Assembly (NCBI GenBank): GCA_029964075.1
Contig: CM057147.1
Location: forward strand, 18,683,513 to 18,747,512
DNA from: Patiria pectinifera
Lineage: Eukaryota; Echinodermata; Asteroidea; Valvatida; Asterinidae
Direction: 5' to 3'
DNA length: 64,000 bases
Position 1 is the first letter of the stretch, and each line of letters begins with the position of its first letter. The position numbers and the translations under genes were made by a program. This document shows positions 34,901 through 40,981 of the stretch, in pieces. Under the pieces are notes generated by a model that did not search any database, was not told where the DNA came from, and worked only from the letters and a program-made list of their open reading frames with translations.

Positions 34901-37068
34901 AACTTCGCACACGTCGAATGCATGTGTATGCATGTAGGACCTTTGTGCAAGCATATCAGACATAAATCATGGTTTTTAGTGGTCAAAGCGCCATGAGGCA
35001 GGGTTTGCGGGATCTGTGTTTTGACTGATTTTTGAGAAATGAATTCCGTTTTCAAATATAATTTCCATACAAACACAAACAATGAAATTAAAAAAATAAA
35101 TAAAAGTGCAATTAAAAAAAAGGCCAGACAAACCACAAAAAAGCTTTGTGAAGTTTGAAAACGTTAAGATCTTGCCTTTTTACCAGTTCACGCCTGGATT
35201 ATCTTTGCTTTGACTGGACCCACACGCGGGATTGTTATCACAAACCTTGATGCCAGACGGGTTTAGGTCGTCATCTGCAGGTAGCACACCCTGATATTTC
35301 CAGCATAGGCGTACCTGAAAAAGTGCCCTTTAAAAAAAAATAAGTGGTGCCCTTTTTTGTGGCATCTGCCGTTTTGGGTGCCTTTTTTCAGAATTTCGAA
35401 CATGTATCGCCCTGAAAAGCACCATATTGGCCGTTTGTGTGCATAATCGTCGGTTTTGAACAGCACCCCCATCGACAGATGGTACCAGCCCCTCCCCCAC
35501 TTTTTGATTTTACGGAGGACAAATGTCCGGAGAAAAAACCTGTCTACATTTCACCACGGATGTGCAAGTGCACTTTTGACAATTTTTAACCCCCCCCCAA
35601 TAAAAATGACCGTGCTACGCCACTGTCCAGCCTCGCTTGCTGCGAGCGGGTCGCAGACAAAACATTTCCAGCCTCGCGCGTTGGTATTTATCCATCCAAC
35701 CTTTGTTGTGTATACACGTCATCCGACATGAACTGGTTACAAAGTGTTGAATTTTGCTGAGGTAACCAGACCAGTCTTTCGAGTATTTTAAGTATGCTTG
35801 GTAATTGAACATACAGATGTGAGCACTACGTCTTCTTAAAGTTTTGTAAAAATGATTACTTACTGTCATGGCTGCGCAACGGTTGATTGACCGTTGAGTT
35901 CGTCTCATCCACCTAACAAGCACCAACAAAGAAAAGAAACTGTAGTGGTCTGATGAGCAGGTCAAAAATCTAACATTACTGAGTGATGAGTTTTCTGAAG
36001 AATTTGCAAGCAGGCATGGGTGTCGCGAGGGGGGAGGCAAGCCCCCCCCCCCCCCCGGAAAAGCCAAAAAAAGGGGGAAAAAGTGGGGGAAAAGGGGAAA
36101 AAAAGAGGTGTGAAGTCATATTGCTGTAAATTTAATGGGTTGGAGGCAAATGTCCCTGCCCCCCTCGAAAATAAAAATCTAGAATATGCATATGCTGGGA
36201 AAAATACAGGGATTTTGGGAGGAAAATGTGCTTTGCCCCCCCCCCCTTGAAAAAATCCAGGCGACGCCCATGCAGGCAGGTGATAAGCCAGCTTATCAAT
36301 AATATACGTGATATGAGTTAATCAGGGGTCAAACAGGAAAGACAAACCTTCCCCCACATATATCCCTGCATATATCAAGACATATAGTCAGTTCACGTTT
36401 TTATGTTAGAGTTTGTCTAAAGAAATGTGGGTCTTAAATGTGGGTCTGACAGGTCATTGTTGAGGTTAAAGATTCAGATAAGTTACCTTTTTGAAATAGT
36501 GTCTTTGTTTCAACTGAAAATGATTTAAAAGTCAAATCGAGTCAGTTTCCCTTTTTCATCCATTTAGCATTATAGTATCTCTCTGAAAAAGTGATCCACG
36601 ACTGCCATCTCCCTATCTGCAGCATTTTTAATGAGGTTATTTGCATCATGGATGTGTAGTATCGTCTTTGTCTTGGACTTTGATCCCAAGTTACCGAACA
36701 AATACATTTATAAATTCCCTCGATTTAATCAATTACAATGAACTTACTCCAGTATCAGCTGTGGTCTATTTGAAGTTTTTAATTTTTGGTCTGCATGACT
36801 GCAAATGATTTTTGTTCCAAGAAACGAAACTACTTGTAAGTGACGTCCTAAATTTGACTAAGTGGAATTGATTGCCCTATTAAAAACGACACGTAAAATA
36901 TTCTCACCTTTGTTGAAGGAGCATCTGCCTCCTGTACTGAGTTCGTTTGTCTTGCTGAATGGTCGTTGATGGTAACTGTTCCATCTTCCGACGGGTCCTT
37001 GTTGGATGCCGCTGAGCCTGATGGTCCTCCTTCGGTGGTCTGACTGCTCCCCATCTTACTCGGCATAC
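4781..37068 (-). CDS. HELZ2: HELZ2-like helicase/zinc-finger/RNB protein, complete multi-exon gene
   Basis: Thirty coding exons (listed separately) join in phase to 10,824 bases, about 3,607 residues, from ATG at 37066 to TAA at 4783-4781. Visible domains in order: CCCH and C2H2 zinc fingers (about aa 160-700), SF1 helicase module 1 (Walker A GPFGTGKT about aa 1109, Walker B DEAGQ, motif VI TAFTRTKS), an acidic linker with 18-residue repeats, RNB domain (DHPETQDLDDAL about aa 2262, end motif YTHFTSPIRRYFD about aa 2587), and helicase module 2 (GPPGTGKT about aa 3132, DEAGM, QYRM, DDNQINVALTRAKK). This order is that of vertebrate HELZ2 (PRIC285), described as an interferon-induced nuclear-receptor coactivator with RNase activity. 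The role here is inferred from the family. It is longer than the roughly 2,650-residue human protein, partly because of the linker. The start ATG lies 2 bases after a good acceptor, so the 5' UTR is probably spliced. Confidence 0.93.
5023..5499. mobile_element. hAT-like non-autonomous DNA element
   Basis: Terminal inverted repeats of about 35 bp start CATAGAGCTAT. A perfect 8-bp target duplication GGTGTAAC lies at 5015-5022 and 5500-5507. The 477-bp interior has no transposase; the 97-codon ORF inside is not recognisable. It lies in HELZ2-like intron 29. Confidence 0.85.
6171..6338 (-). CDS. HELZ2: HELZ2-like exon 29 (helicase 2, motifs V-VI)
   Basis: It encodes GERDYVVFSTVRSLP and FIMDDNQINVALTRAKKGLI then IVG, a canonical motif VI with its arginine finger region. 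Donor gtaagt, phase 1 on both sides. Confidence 0.97.
6405..6735. repeat. Degenerate palindromic short repeat cluster
   Basis: Many diverged copies, in both orientations, of a motif like cttgccacggtgagatacta. It lies in HELZ2-like intron 28 and may be a decayed minisatellite or foldback element. Confidence 0.55.
6866..7031 (-). CDS. HELZ2: HELZ2-like exon 28 (helicase 2, motif V start)
   Basis: It encodes VLVLSQYRLQCTRIRDRIEE-type RecA2 sequence and ends KKVTVSTVITSQ; the motif V glycine is split by the intron. Acceptor gttcag, donor gtgagt. Confidence 0.94.
7285..7460 (-). repeat. Dispersed G/C-run repeat family, fragment
   Basis: Read on the minus strand it contains ggcacttttcagagc and a gggtactgttcaagcag block shared with 35310-35625, 42030-42250 and 49520-49870. 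It lies in intron 27. Confidence 0.55.
7515..7751 (-). CDS. HELZ2: HELZ2-like exon 27
   Basis: 79 codons starting HESICKFPSDTFYKSKLETA, completing QYRMHESI across the intron, and ending ANENSRANPQEVKHV. Acceptor ctacag, donor gtatgt. Confidence 0.94.
8588..8690 (-). CDS. HELZ2: HELZ2-like exon 26 (helicase 2, QYRM motif)
   Basis: It encodes PIITASLAEELGMKISMLEE and ends AIMLTTQYRM, motif IV of UPF1-like helicases. Acceptor tttcag, donor gtaagg. Confidence 0.95.
8881..9308. mobile_element. TTAA-flanked MITE (Kolobok/piggyBac-type target)
   Basis: Termini AGGTAGAGTACATCATTTG and its inverse CAAATGATATACTCTACCT, flanked on both sides by TTAA (8877-8880, 9309-9312). 428 bp. A related element is at 53873-54392. 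It lies in intron 25. Confidence 0.82.
9458..9654 (-). CDS. HELZ2: HELZ2-like exon 25 (helicase 2, Walker B and motif III)
   Basis: It encodes HVILCTCNAAGSRRIKDN, CIIDEAGMCSKPETLIPL (Walker B) and VLIGDHKQLR (motif III). Acceptor tctccag, donor gtgggc, phase 2 out. Confidence 0.97.
10228..10517 (-). CDS. HELZ2: HELZ2-like exon 24 (helicase 2 insertion domain)
   Basis: It encodes YLKKFNLKVVRVYSETIER then a Lys/Arg/Glu-rich helical stretch ending EIRNYRQEIAEAE. Acceptor gttcag, donor gtgaga, phase 1 in and 0 out. Confidence 0.94.
10530..10700. repeat. Degenerate gactcgagtc-type repeat
   Basis: Many imperfect copies of actcggactc/gactcgactc. Similar patches lie at 12420-12580 and 59690-59835; this is probably the end of an old DNA-element family. 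Confidence 0.5.
10968..11102 (-). CDS. HELZ2: HELZ2-like exon 23 (rest of Walker A)
   Basis: It encodes TGKTIVGTKLASLF and VLYCGPSNESVNVVG, the conserved PSN motif Ia of helicase 2. Acceptor gtacag, donor gtgagt, phase 1 on both sides. Confidence 0.95.
11110..12243. other. HELZ2-like intron 22, first part, no recognised content
   Basis: Several short ORFs in both strands but no domain, splice structure or repeat that I can name. Confidence 0.5.
12244..12370. mobile_element. Small MITE with GGAATAAAT termini
   Basis: Ends ggaataaatatacgc and gcacttatttattccc are mutual inverses. It shares this terminus with the element at 12853-13015. No clear target duplication. Confidence 0.55.
12420..12580. 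repeat. Degenerate gactcgagtc-type repeat
   Basis: Same kind of sequence as 10530-10700, with runs of gactcggactcgagtc. Confidence 0.5.
12687..12821 (-). CDS. HELZ2: HELZ2-like exon 22 (helicase 2, Q motif and start of Walker A)
   Basis: It encodes RLNESQRFAVSRALQQQFTA then IQGPPG; Walker A is interrupted by an intron inside its second glycine codon. Acceptor caacag, donor gtaaaa. Confidence 0.96.
12853..13015. mobile_element. Hairpin MITE (GGGAATAAAT family)
   Basis: Arms of about 75 bp, including ctgtttaagaccgcttagag and its inverse, separated by about 13 bases. The 163-bp element starts gggaataaatgtg and ends catatttattccc. It lies in HELZ2-like intron 21. Confidence 0.8.
13015..13470. 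mobile_element. Possible second inverted-repeat element
   Basis: cattcataaatacc at 13015-13028 is the exact inverse of ggtatttatgaatg at 13457-13470. The interior includes tttaagaccggccacgtgac. It has a 126-codon minus-strand ORF that I do not recognise. Weak case. Confidence 0.35.
13702..13832 (+). mobile_element. SINE with 13-bp target duplication
   Basis: The degenerate tRNA-like head (about 13716-13748, ggtggttgaatcgtctgcac) and body (caactttcactcaggac ... cggtgaagagcaaaacctaa) match the SINE at 58716-58866. It is flanked by perfect attaattgtagta at 13689-13701 and 13833-13845, the hallmark of retrotransposition. Confidence 0.85.
14148..14230 (-). CDS. HELZ2: HELZ2-like exon 21
   Basis: 83 bp encoding RLENAVRDLDTASPLTKNIC then LLKERPV. 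It only reads in frame if exon 20b ends at the GC donor. Acceptor atgtag, donor gtatga, phase 2 in and 1 out. Confidence 0.88.
14231..14638 (-). other. HELZ2: GC-AG intron (intron 20 of HELZ2-like gene)
   Basis: The donor reads AG then GCAAGT (strong GC-donor consensus), acceptor aatgtag. The overlapping GT donor (gtcaac, 4 bases further on) would put a TGA in frame in exon 21, so the GC site is the one that keeps the protein open. Confidence 0.8.
14639..18756 (-). CDS. HELZ2: HELZ2-like exon 20b (second repeat block and RNB domain)
   Basis: A very long exon, open for over 4.1 kb. It begins with about 11 more 18-residue repeats (18163-18756), then a linker, then an RNase II/Dis3-type region: TVDHPETQDLDDALSI (D-x5-D-x-DD metal-binding aspartates all present, about 17040), GIHLADVSHFV, VGMLPTHLSTNLCSLLPGQD and YTHFTSPIRRYFDVVVQRLL. 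The C-terminal part includes an acidic stretch (DDKDDLDESDDEEVSKDPD) and ends VIPKQEQD. The intact aspartate cluster suggests a catalytically competent 3'-5' exoribonuclease, an inference from the family. The donor is a GC site (AG then GCAAGT), fixed by the phase of the next exon. Confidence 0.95.
18163..19104 (-). repeat. Coding minisatellite, 54-bp unit, in two blocks
   Basis: About 16 units of 54 bp (18 residues, MPRAQDGTAEPESIAKVH type): about 11 at 18163-18756 and 5 at 18856-19104. Units alternate between two subtypes (AEPES and AGPES). The 3' border sequence at 18054-18109 recurs almost unchanged at 18773-18828, so a block of about 719 bp was duplicated in tandem. Confidence 0.92.
18757..18855 (-). 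other. HELZ2: Proposed 99-bp intron derived from coding repeat sequence
   Basis: This stretch starts gtaaac after AAG and ends cttccag before CCA, is a multiple of three, and holds an in-frame TAA (18786-18784). It is a copy of sequence that stays coding in the neighbouring repeat (around 18055-18170), but lost 35 bases and so changed frame. Splicing it out, or a polymorphic or truncating stop, are the two readings. Confidence 0.5.
18856..19398 (-). CDS. HELZ2: HELZ2-like exon 20a (acidic linker and first 18-residue repeat block)
   Basis: Acceptor gacag at 19399-19401. It begins GSNLAGIRAEVREARQTLNP, then has an acidic Asp/Glu run (CTDDDDSEIEDYM) and about five copies of an 18-residue repeat of the type MPRAQDGTAEPESIAKVH. 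If translation continues past 18856 without splicing it meets TAA at 18786-18784. I end the exon at AAG before gtaaac, which restores the frame. The upstream part is sure; the 3' boundary is a proposal. Confidence 0.85.
20489..20760 (-). CDS. HELZ2: HELZ2-like exon 19 (helicase 1, motifs V-VI)
   Basis: It encodes GKQFRVVIITTVRT, then VLNTAFTRTKSLLLVVGD (motif VI) and LCSMGSCSTKWMKYL. Acceptor cattag, donor gtgagt, phase 1 in and 0 out. Confidence 0.95.
21014..21089 (-). CDS. HELZ2: HELZ2-like exon 18 (helicase 1, motif V start)
   Basis: 76 bp encoding ARVIRDSLRKEGLGHVTVET then VDNVQ; the motif V glycine is split across the intron. Donor gttggt, phase 1 out. Confidence 0.94.
21626..21736 (-). 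CDS. HELZ2: HELZ2-like exon 17
   Basis: 37 codons: VLEVVRRVKELKQDWPKEWE ending GVITPCIMQ, the start of RecA2 in helicase 1. Acceptor after a T-run, donor gtaagt. Confidence 0.93.
22259..22522 (-). CDS. HELZ2: HELZ2-like exon 16 (helicase 1, motif IV region)
   Basis: It encodes FLTANYRACQPILDFIAKTY, where the canonical QYR of UPF1-like helicases is NYR. Phase 0, 88 codons; acceptor attgcag, donor gtataa. Confidence 0.94.
22933..23305 (-). CDS. HELZ2: HELZ2-like exon 15 (helicase 1, Walker B and motif III)
   Basis: It contains SHILIDEAGQVLEAEALMPL (Walker B DEAG) and VVLAGDHIQMCPK (motif III). The usual GDHxQLxP leucine is replaced by methionine. Acceptor cttgcag, donor gtgaac, phase 2 in and 0 out. 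Confidence 0.96.
23789..24025 (-). CDS. HELZ2: HELZ2-like exon 14 (helicase 1, Walker A)
   Basis: It carries GPVLLCGPFGTGKTYTLAIA, the Walker A/motif I of the first SF1 helicase module, then CKVLICTHSN (motif Ia). Acceptor tttag, donor gtaaaa. Confidence 0.96.
24383..25208. mobile_element. hAT-like element with GGGTCGGGTC subterminal repeats
   Basis: Terminal repeats TAACGTTGTGCA and TAATGTTGTGCA (inverse), perfect 8-bp target duplication TCACAGAC at 24375-24382 and 25209-25216. Subterminal arrays of gggtcgggtc type. 826 bp, no transposase ORF. It lies in HELZ2-like intron 13. Confidence 0.85.
25642..25877 (-). CDS. HELZ2: HELZ2-like exon 13
   Basis: It encodes VYEAAILPNQTFGRGSQTTV and VQLQLDRMQFCLKHFAVDQL, the segment just before helicase module 1. 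Acceptor gatag, donor gtaagt, phase 0 in and 2 out. Confidence 0.92.
26236..26388. mobile_element. Short TTAA-flanked inverted-repeat element
   Basis: CCAGTTCATGCCGG and CCGGCCTGAACTGG ends, with TTAA on each side (26232-26235, 26389-26392). 153 bp, in intron 12. Confidence 0.6.
26690..26879 (-). CDS. HELZ2: HELZ2-like exon 12
   Basis: It encodes FATSSILKVSSNLHLPDG and GGHMFASIDLQQALMDD, matching the helicase pre-domain of HELZ2. Acceptor cctag, donor gtaaat, phase 2 in and 0 out. Confidence 0.9.
27660..27955 (-). CDS. HELZ2: HELZ2-like exon 11
   Basis: It encodes the region leading to the helicase core, with LTRDNYRQVMHRVLYMEEKE, a conserved HELZ2 segment. Acceptor atgtag, donor gtcagt, phase 0 in and 2 out. 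Confidence 0.92.
28243..28479 (-). CDS. HELZ2: HELZ2-like exon 10
   Basis: It encodes YRVQVVFTTQMLGTFSQWVV followed by FNFGGEPVL, a block strongly conserved in HELZ-family proteins upstream of helicase 1. 79 codons, phase 0; acceptor catcag, donor gtttgt. Confidence 0.93.
29069..29200 (-). CDS. HELZ2: HELZ2-like exon 9
   Basis: 44 codons in phase 0 ending HVHTFRWTFSINSTYE. It belongs to the beta-rich region that precedes the helicase in HELZ/HELZ2. Acceptor tatcag, donor gtttgt. Confidence 0.85.
29301..29364. repeat. 24-bp minisatellite
   Basis: About 2.5 units of gtttgccttgaggtttactt-type sequence in HELZ2-like intron 8. Confidence 0.75.
29600..29740 (+). repeat. Dispersed repeat (ctctgtggtgtgatctgag family)
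   Basis: Matches 2435-2560 and the inverted copies at 60270-60520 by eye; it lies in HELZ2-like intron 8. Confidence 0.6.
29813..30011 (-). CDS. HELZ2: HELZ2-like exon 8 (CCCH finger plus basic helix)
   Basis: It contains the HELZ-family signature CTKAHSLEELEEWKERHRY followed by a basic helical segment (REAKIKTAKERKLHSYMGDL). Acceptor attag, donor gtaggt, phase 2 in and 0 out. Confidence 0.92.
30562..30835 (-). CDS. HELZ2: HELZ2-like exon 7 (C2H2 zinc finger)
   Basis: It encodes a short Ala run, then CTYCYQHFEQIVQLKQHLQ...H, a C2H2-type finger (CxxC-x12-H-x5-H) as found in HELZ and HELZ2. Acceptor tgtgcag, donor gtaagt, phase 1 in and 2 out. Confidence 0.9.
31125..31428 (-). CDS. HELZ2: HELZ2-like exon 6 (CCCH-like finger)
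   Basis: Acceptor tgtacag, donor gtgagt. It encodes VEIDVLKCPVRQDVIVKLC and a compact cysteine finger CGKGVNCRKDFCTHPHFPEE. Phase 0 in and 1 out. Confidence 0.88.
32139..32867 (-). CDS. HELZ2: HELZ2-like exon 5 (two CCCH-type zinc fingers)
   Basis: 729 bp, phase 0 on both sides. Near the start is a CCCH finger (C-x8-C-x5-C-x2-CH within MCQRLQTKNYCFRGDNCWFC) and near the end a second one (CRHIVKRFGRCRRGDSCRFA then H). The Ser/Lys-rich middle looks disordered. The acceptor was placed at gattttgagcag because it keeps phase 0 and an in-frame stop lies further upstream. Confidence 0.88.
33288..33770. repeat. 12-bp minisatellite, about 40 units
   Basis: Tandem gacttgtgactg-type units (variants gacttgcgactg). 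The period is a multiple of three and stop-free in several frames, which creates long spurious ORFs on both strands. It lies in HELZ2-like intron 4. Confidence 0.92.
34005..34119 (-). CDS. HELZ2: HELZ2-like exon 4 (cysteine-rich zinc motif)
   Basis: It encodes VACRNCYDGRRHEPRGRHSC followed by KGDLLLC, a CxxC...H...C...C arrangement resembling the cysteine-rich start of HELZ2 proteins. Acceptor ctatag, donor gttagt, phase 2 in and 0 out. Confidence 0.85.
34523..34793 (-). CDS. HELZ2: HELZ2-like exon 3 (Ser/Pro-rich N-terminal region)
   Basis: Acceptor ctacag, donor gtgtgc, phase 1 in and 2 out. It encodes a disordered Ser/Pro/Thr-rich stretch (NRFSALLGDFSSEE) that ends RKFVDTFKLR, leading into the cysteine motif of the next exon. 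Confidence 0.82.
35310..35625 (-). repeat. Dispersed G/C-run repeat family, long copy
   Basis: On the minus strand it reads gtgggggaggggc, ggtgctgttcaaaaccgacg and attatgcacacaaac, closely matching the plus-strand copy at 42030-42250. It lies in HELZ2-like intron 2. Confidence 0.7.
35864..35912 (-). CDS. HELZ2: HELZ2-like exon 2 (49 bp)
   Basis: A small exon (VDETNSTVNQPLRSHD) between acceptor gttag and donor gtaagt. It converts phase 0 into phase 1, which is exactly what exon 3 needs. No domain is visible. Confidence 0.7.
36015..36272. mobile_element. hAT-like MITE, CATGGGCGTCGC termini, copy 1
   Basis: Starts CATGGGTGTCGCGAGG and ends GGCGACGCCCATG; flanks caagcagg/caggcagg (7 of 8 match) are the likely 8-bp target duplication. 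The interior is C/G-run rich. Same family as 42352-42531. Confidence 0.75.
36908..37068 (-). CDS. HELZ2: HELZ2-like exon 1 (first coding exon, aa 1-53)
   Basis: ATG at 37066-37064 follows an acceptor (cctcag at 37069) by 2 bases, which suggests a non-coding exon upstream. The peptide starts MPSKMGSSQTTEGG and is Ser/Thr/Asp-rich and low-complexity. The exon ends at AAAG before gtgaga, phase 0. The start choice is supported because the next exon (35912-35864) begins in phase 0. Confidence 0.72.
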
Positions 37069-37170
37069 CTGAGGGGCATGCAAATCAAGAACAAACATAA
37101 TGTGATTTCTACCTGACAATATTAAAAAATAACTAAATAAGAATGTGATGATAATGACTTAATTTATTTG

Positions 37171-37325
37171 CTAAATTTGACCAAAACATTTCAAGATGGA
37201 TGTTTGGGCCATTTTTTTTGCTTTATGGAGGAAAAACTCCAGCATAAAATGCTGGAGTATTTTCCTCCATAAAGCAAAAAAAAATGACCCAAAAATCCAT
37301 CTTAAAATGTTTTGGTAAAATTTAG
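37171..37325. mobile_element. Near-perfect hairpin MITE, 155 bp
   Basis: Arms of about 74 bp (ctaaatttgaccaaaacatt ... actccagcat) around a 3-bp AAA loop. It lies just upstream of the first coding exon of the HELZ2-like gene. Confidence 0.85.
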
Positions 37326-37828
37326 TAAATGTTCAGACAAGGTGCCTAGAGGCTGGAAGTAATCCCTCCAAAAAGCAGCCTGATATTTTTTCATTCGGAG
37401 AACGAAATTGAAAAATTAAGGAGGGGGGAATTACTGCTAGTACAAGTTGCGAAGGTCTGGCGCTTTTATTACTGCCAATACTGGTACCTTTAGAAATAAA
37501 AACAAGTGTTAAAATGTCAACCACCCCCCTTGCTGGACGTGCAACTGGAGCACCTTTCACAAAAATCAGCCAACACCCCCCTTACTCGCCCCCCCCCCCC
37601 TTGCTAATTGGGCCCCTGTTATGTTTGAGGCAATGTGGGGGAAAACAAATACAAAGTTACATAGATATACAGTTTACAAGTAAAAGTTACCAACACATTT
37701 CAATGCACATCGGCCTATACGTGTTGTTCATGCTACACAAACTTGACTCGATTCCCACATATCAGGAAAAACAAAGTCTCAATCTTGATGCAACGTTCGA
37801 TTAACACATCAAATGTATGCCCTTAAAC

Positions 37829-38120
37829 TTACCACCTTCACTGAATCACCGCGAAGACTCTAATTCACGACCTCATATCCCTCAGAAAAAATGTTCGATT
37901 CGATTTAAATCCCAGACGATCGACGATATCCAAAACACAATGACAAAATGTCCGTCAGTGTCTGTTAACAATTGGTGTTTTCTGTACGCACGGGTAATTT
38001 CACATACGCCACACGTACATTGCGTGGAAAGGGGAATTCCCAGCATGAATGTTGCAATCACAGCCTCATGCATGGGGTAAATGACGGTTACGTCATTATG
38101 CGGGCTATATATAGGTCTAT
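37829..38120 (-). promoter_or_regulatory. HELZ2: Candidate proximal 5'-UTR exon and promoter of HELZ2-like gene
   Basis: Minus-strand donor gtaagt at 37832-37827 after GAAGGTG could splice to the acceptor before exon 1. A palindromic kappaB-like site GGGGAATTCCC is at 38031-38041 and TATATATA at 38106-38113. The block is similar in order and sequence to 40982-41700, so it looks like a duplicated promoter. Transcription start unknown. Confidence 0.45.
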
Positions 38121-39520
38121 TGGAAAATTATGTCTGGTACACAGTTTGCTGTTACAGTGCAGTCCAGACTCCACCCTTTTTGCAAAGCGTGACGTCATTA
38201 GGTCTTAGGCCTATTATGGGTTATTCTCTTACTCATTGATGCAGTGCTAGTGGGGCACTCAGTGGGTTTGATTACTCTATAGCTCATTTTCCTCTGCATG
38301 TTCTATGCTGAGGGAAGAATGGGGAGGGCGGAGGGGCAGGGGCCATCATTTCATTTTGGGTGGATCCCAAATGTTTTAAAGGGGGGAGGGGGTCCGTGTA
38401 CTTTAAAGGGGGGGGGGGCTGGACATAATTTCTTTTTCCGTGTTTCTCATCTACTATAAATTTTATACTTCACAAATCTGTTGGGGGAAGGGCAACAGGC
38501 TTTATTGACGTGTCGGCCATATTAAATTGAAAACGAGGTAAAATCTTCAGTTTTGGAACTTGCAAATAAAGAAAGCAATGAAATGAAAGCAATGAAATGA
38601 AGAATATTACAAAATTAATACCAGTCTGCTCTGACGAATGATTTAAAATTTGTAAAATTTGTGATTAAACATACTGTAATGTTTTAAACCACATAAAACA
38701 AAATTGAAAGGGAGTCTTGGAATGCATAAATAGTCTGGTACCATCCCATTCAACAATTTACAATTTATAGAATACATTCAGGGAACACTATCAAAAATGG
38801 CTTCCCCATGAATAAGGTCTATAAAATGTATTTAAAACAAGTTGTCTACACTCCTCTTCTGATTTAATTACTAAACAAAAACAAAACACAAATTAGGAGT
38901 GAAAGTGAAATATCAGCTTTTTGTGGGGGCACCTCCCCCCACCCCCCATGGCTATGCGATTTGGGAGGGGTGTTTCTCCTTGCTCCTCTTCTTTATTGGT
39001 TAGATCCCATTCAAACAGTGCCGCGGGATATTAGATGAAAATGGGTGAAGGGTGACTTGGAGTCATTTTGGCAACTGATTTCCCACAAGGCCTGTAGCGG
39101 GGGTGGGGGGCAAAGACATACCCCATTTTGACATGCTATGCCCTACTTGTGGAAAAGATCCCAATTATGCTGAACCTTGCATGTTATTCCATCGTCACAT
39201 TTGATATTATGAATCACACTCATGAAAATTAATTGCTAAAGACATGTAGCAAAGTGAAAAAAATCAAGCTACTTTATTAGATTAAATTATTTGGTTGTTT
39301 TGTGGATTGTTTTGGATTTCTGATAGTGATAAAACTTTGAGGCATTGAAGTATTTAATTTGCTATCTTTAAATACACTTTTTTCTAGTTCTCCAAATTTT
39401 AGCTCAGTGAAAAGAATTGATACAATCAGAATAAAATTACATGTACATCATTTTGAGCAAACATAATATTCAATGTTCATCAGAATACATCTCTCACCTT
39501 ATATAAACCATATTCTTGGG
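38120..39520. other. Non-coding DNA with G-runs
   Basis: No gene seen. Several poly-G/poly-C patches (38320-38420, 38935-38950, 39098-39110) and AT-rich filler. Confidence 0.55.
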
Positions 39521-40754
39521 AGTATGTCCCCCAAAAAATATTCGTCTGACTATTTTTAAAATAACTACGAAAAACATGAAGTCTATTTTGATTGTTTTCA
39601 TTGGGCAGCCACTCACTACAGGCACTCCTGGGCCTAAACTCTATAGTATGAGTTTCATTGAAATTCAGTCCCGCATCGCTGCACAATTGTTGATTGATCA
39701 CAACAACATTTTTGGACCCTGTAGCTGGAGTTACCCAGCTCTGAGTTTTATCATACGGTTGTCATCTAGAGCTGGAGCTCATTTTTCTCGAAAACGATAG
39801 TATAGGCAAAAAAAATTTGGAAAATGTTGAATTTTGTCCCCGTTACACACTAATTGCAACTGCAACTTACCCCAAACTTGCCTGGAATAACCATTACACA
39901 GGTCCTTGAAGTAAAAAACGATCCACGATGAAGATTCAGCCTACAATTGCAGTGAAAACAGGAAAAATAACCGCTAACCTGACAACCTTGCGAGCATGTC
40001 CACGAACGCCAATGGTTTGTGCACACAAAAAAATTTGTGTACGATTGAATGGCGGTCGGTTACCAGGCTGTCAACTAGTCGTTTTTGCCGGCTGGCGATT
40101 GGCTGTTGGCGCATGTGAGCGTAACACCCGATGACTGTTTCATGCACTATCGGTTGCGGTTCCAGTACCGCAGCTGTGATGCGAGTGGTAAACTTAATAT
40201 GAGTACATGAAACAGTCATCGGGTGTTACGCTTCCGCGCGACGTCATGCGCCAACAGCCAATCGCCAGCCGGCAAAAACGACTAGTTGACAGCCTGGTAC
40301 CGGTAACCGACCGCCATTCAATCGTACACAAATTTTTTTGTGTGCACAAACCATTGGCGTTCGTGGACATGCTCGCAAGGTTGTCAGGTTAGCGGTTATT
40401 TTTCCTGTTTTCACTGCAATTGTAGGCTGAATCTTCATCGTGGATCGTTTTTTACTTCAAGGACCTGTGTAATGGTTATTCCAGGCAAGTTTGGGGTGAG
40501 TTGCAGTTGCAATTAGTGTGTAACAGGGACAAAATTCAACATTTTCCAAATTTTTTTTGCCTATACTATCGTTTTCGAGAAAAATGAGCTCCAGCTCTAG
40601 ATGACAACCCAATGATAAAACTCAGAGCTGGGTAACTCCAGCTAGGACCCTGTGTTGCCTTTAGAATCCGCACAATCAAACATTTTCAAAATTGACTTCA
40701 TGGTTTTGTAGTTATTTCAAAAATAGTTAGACTGACACTTTTTGGGGACATACT
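39521..40754. mobile_element. Large palindromic (foldback-type) element, about 1.23 kb
   Basis: Left arm 39521-40145 and right arm 40206-40754 are inverse copies with a 60-bp centre. Both ends read AGTATGTCCCC. The inner arms are nearly identical, so the same 60-residue-type ORF appears on both strands; it is not a real gene. The right arm has lost about 75 bp. No clean target duplication. Confidence 0.88.
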
Positions 40755-40981
40755 GTATTTGAGACAAGGACAGAAAAAGAACTATTTTGAGGCAAAGTTT
40801 AAAAGTAAAACGCAGGTTGAATTGCAACAATTGCAAATACCAGTGCACCAACGTGTAACGTGTAATCCACTACAGAAACAAAAATGTCATACAAAAATAC
40901 AGTCAGTATGTAACATGAACCACAGACATGCAACTAAAAGGAGAAGTTCAGTGGCACAAACAGACGTCTTCCCGCGTCTTC

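Noticed and set aside
39928-40438. Two similar ORFs on opposite strands
   Set aside because: Mirror images produced by the palindromic element, not genes.
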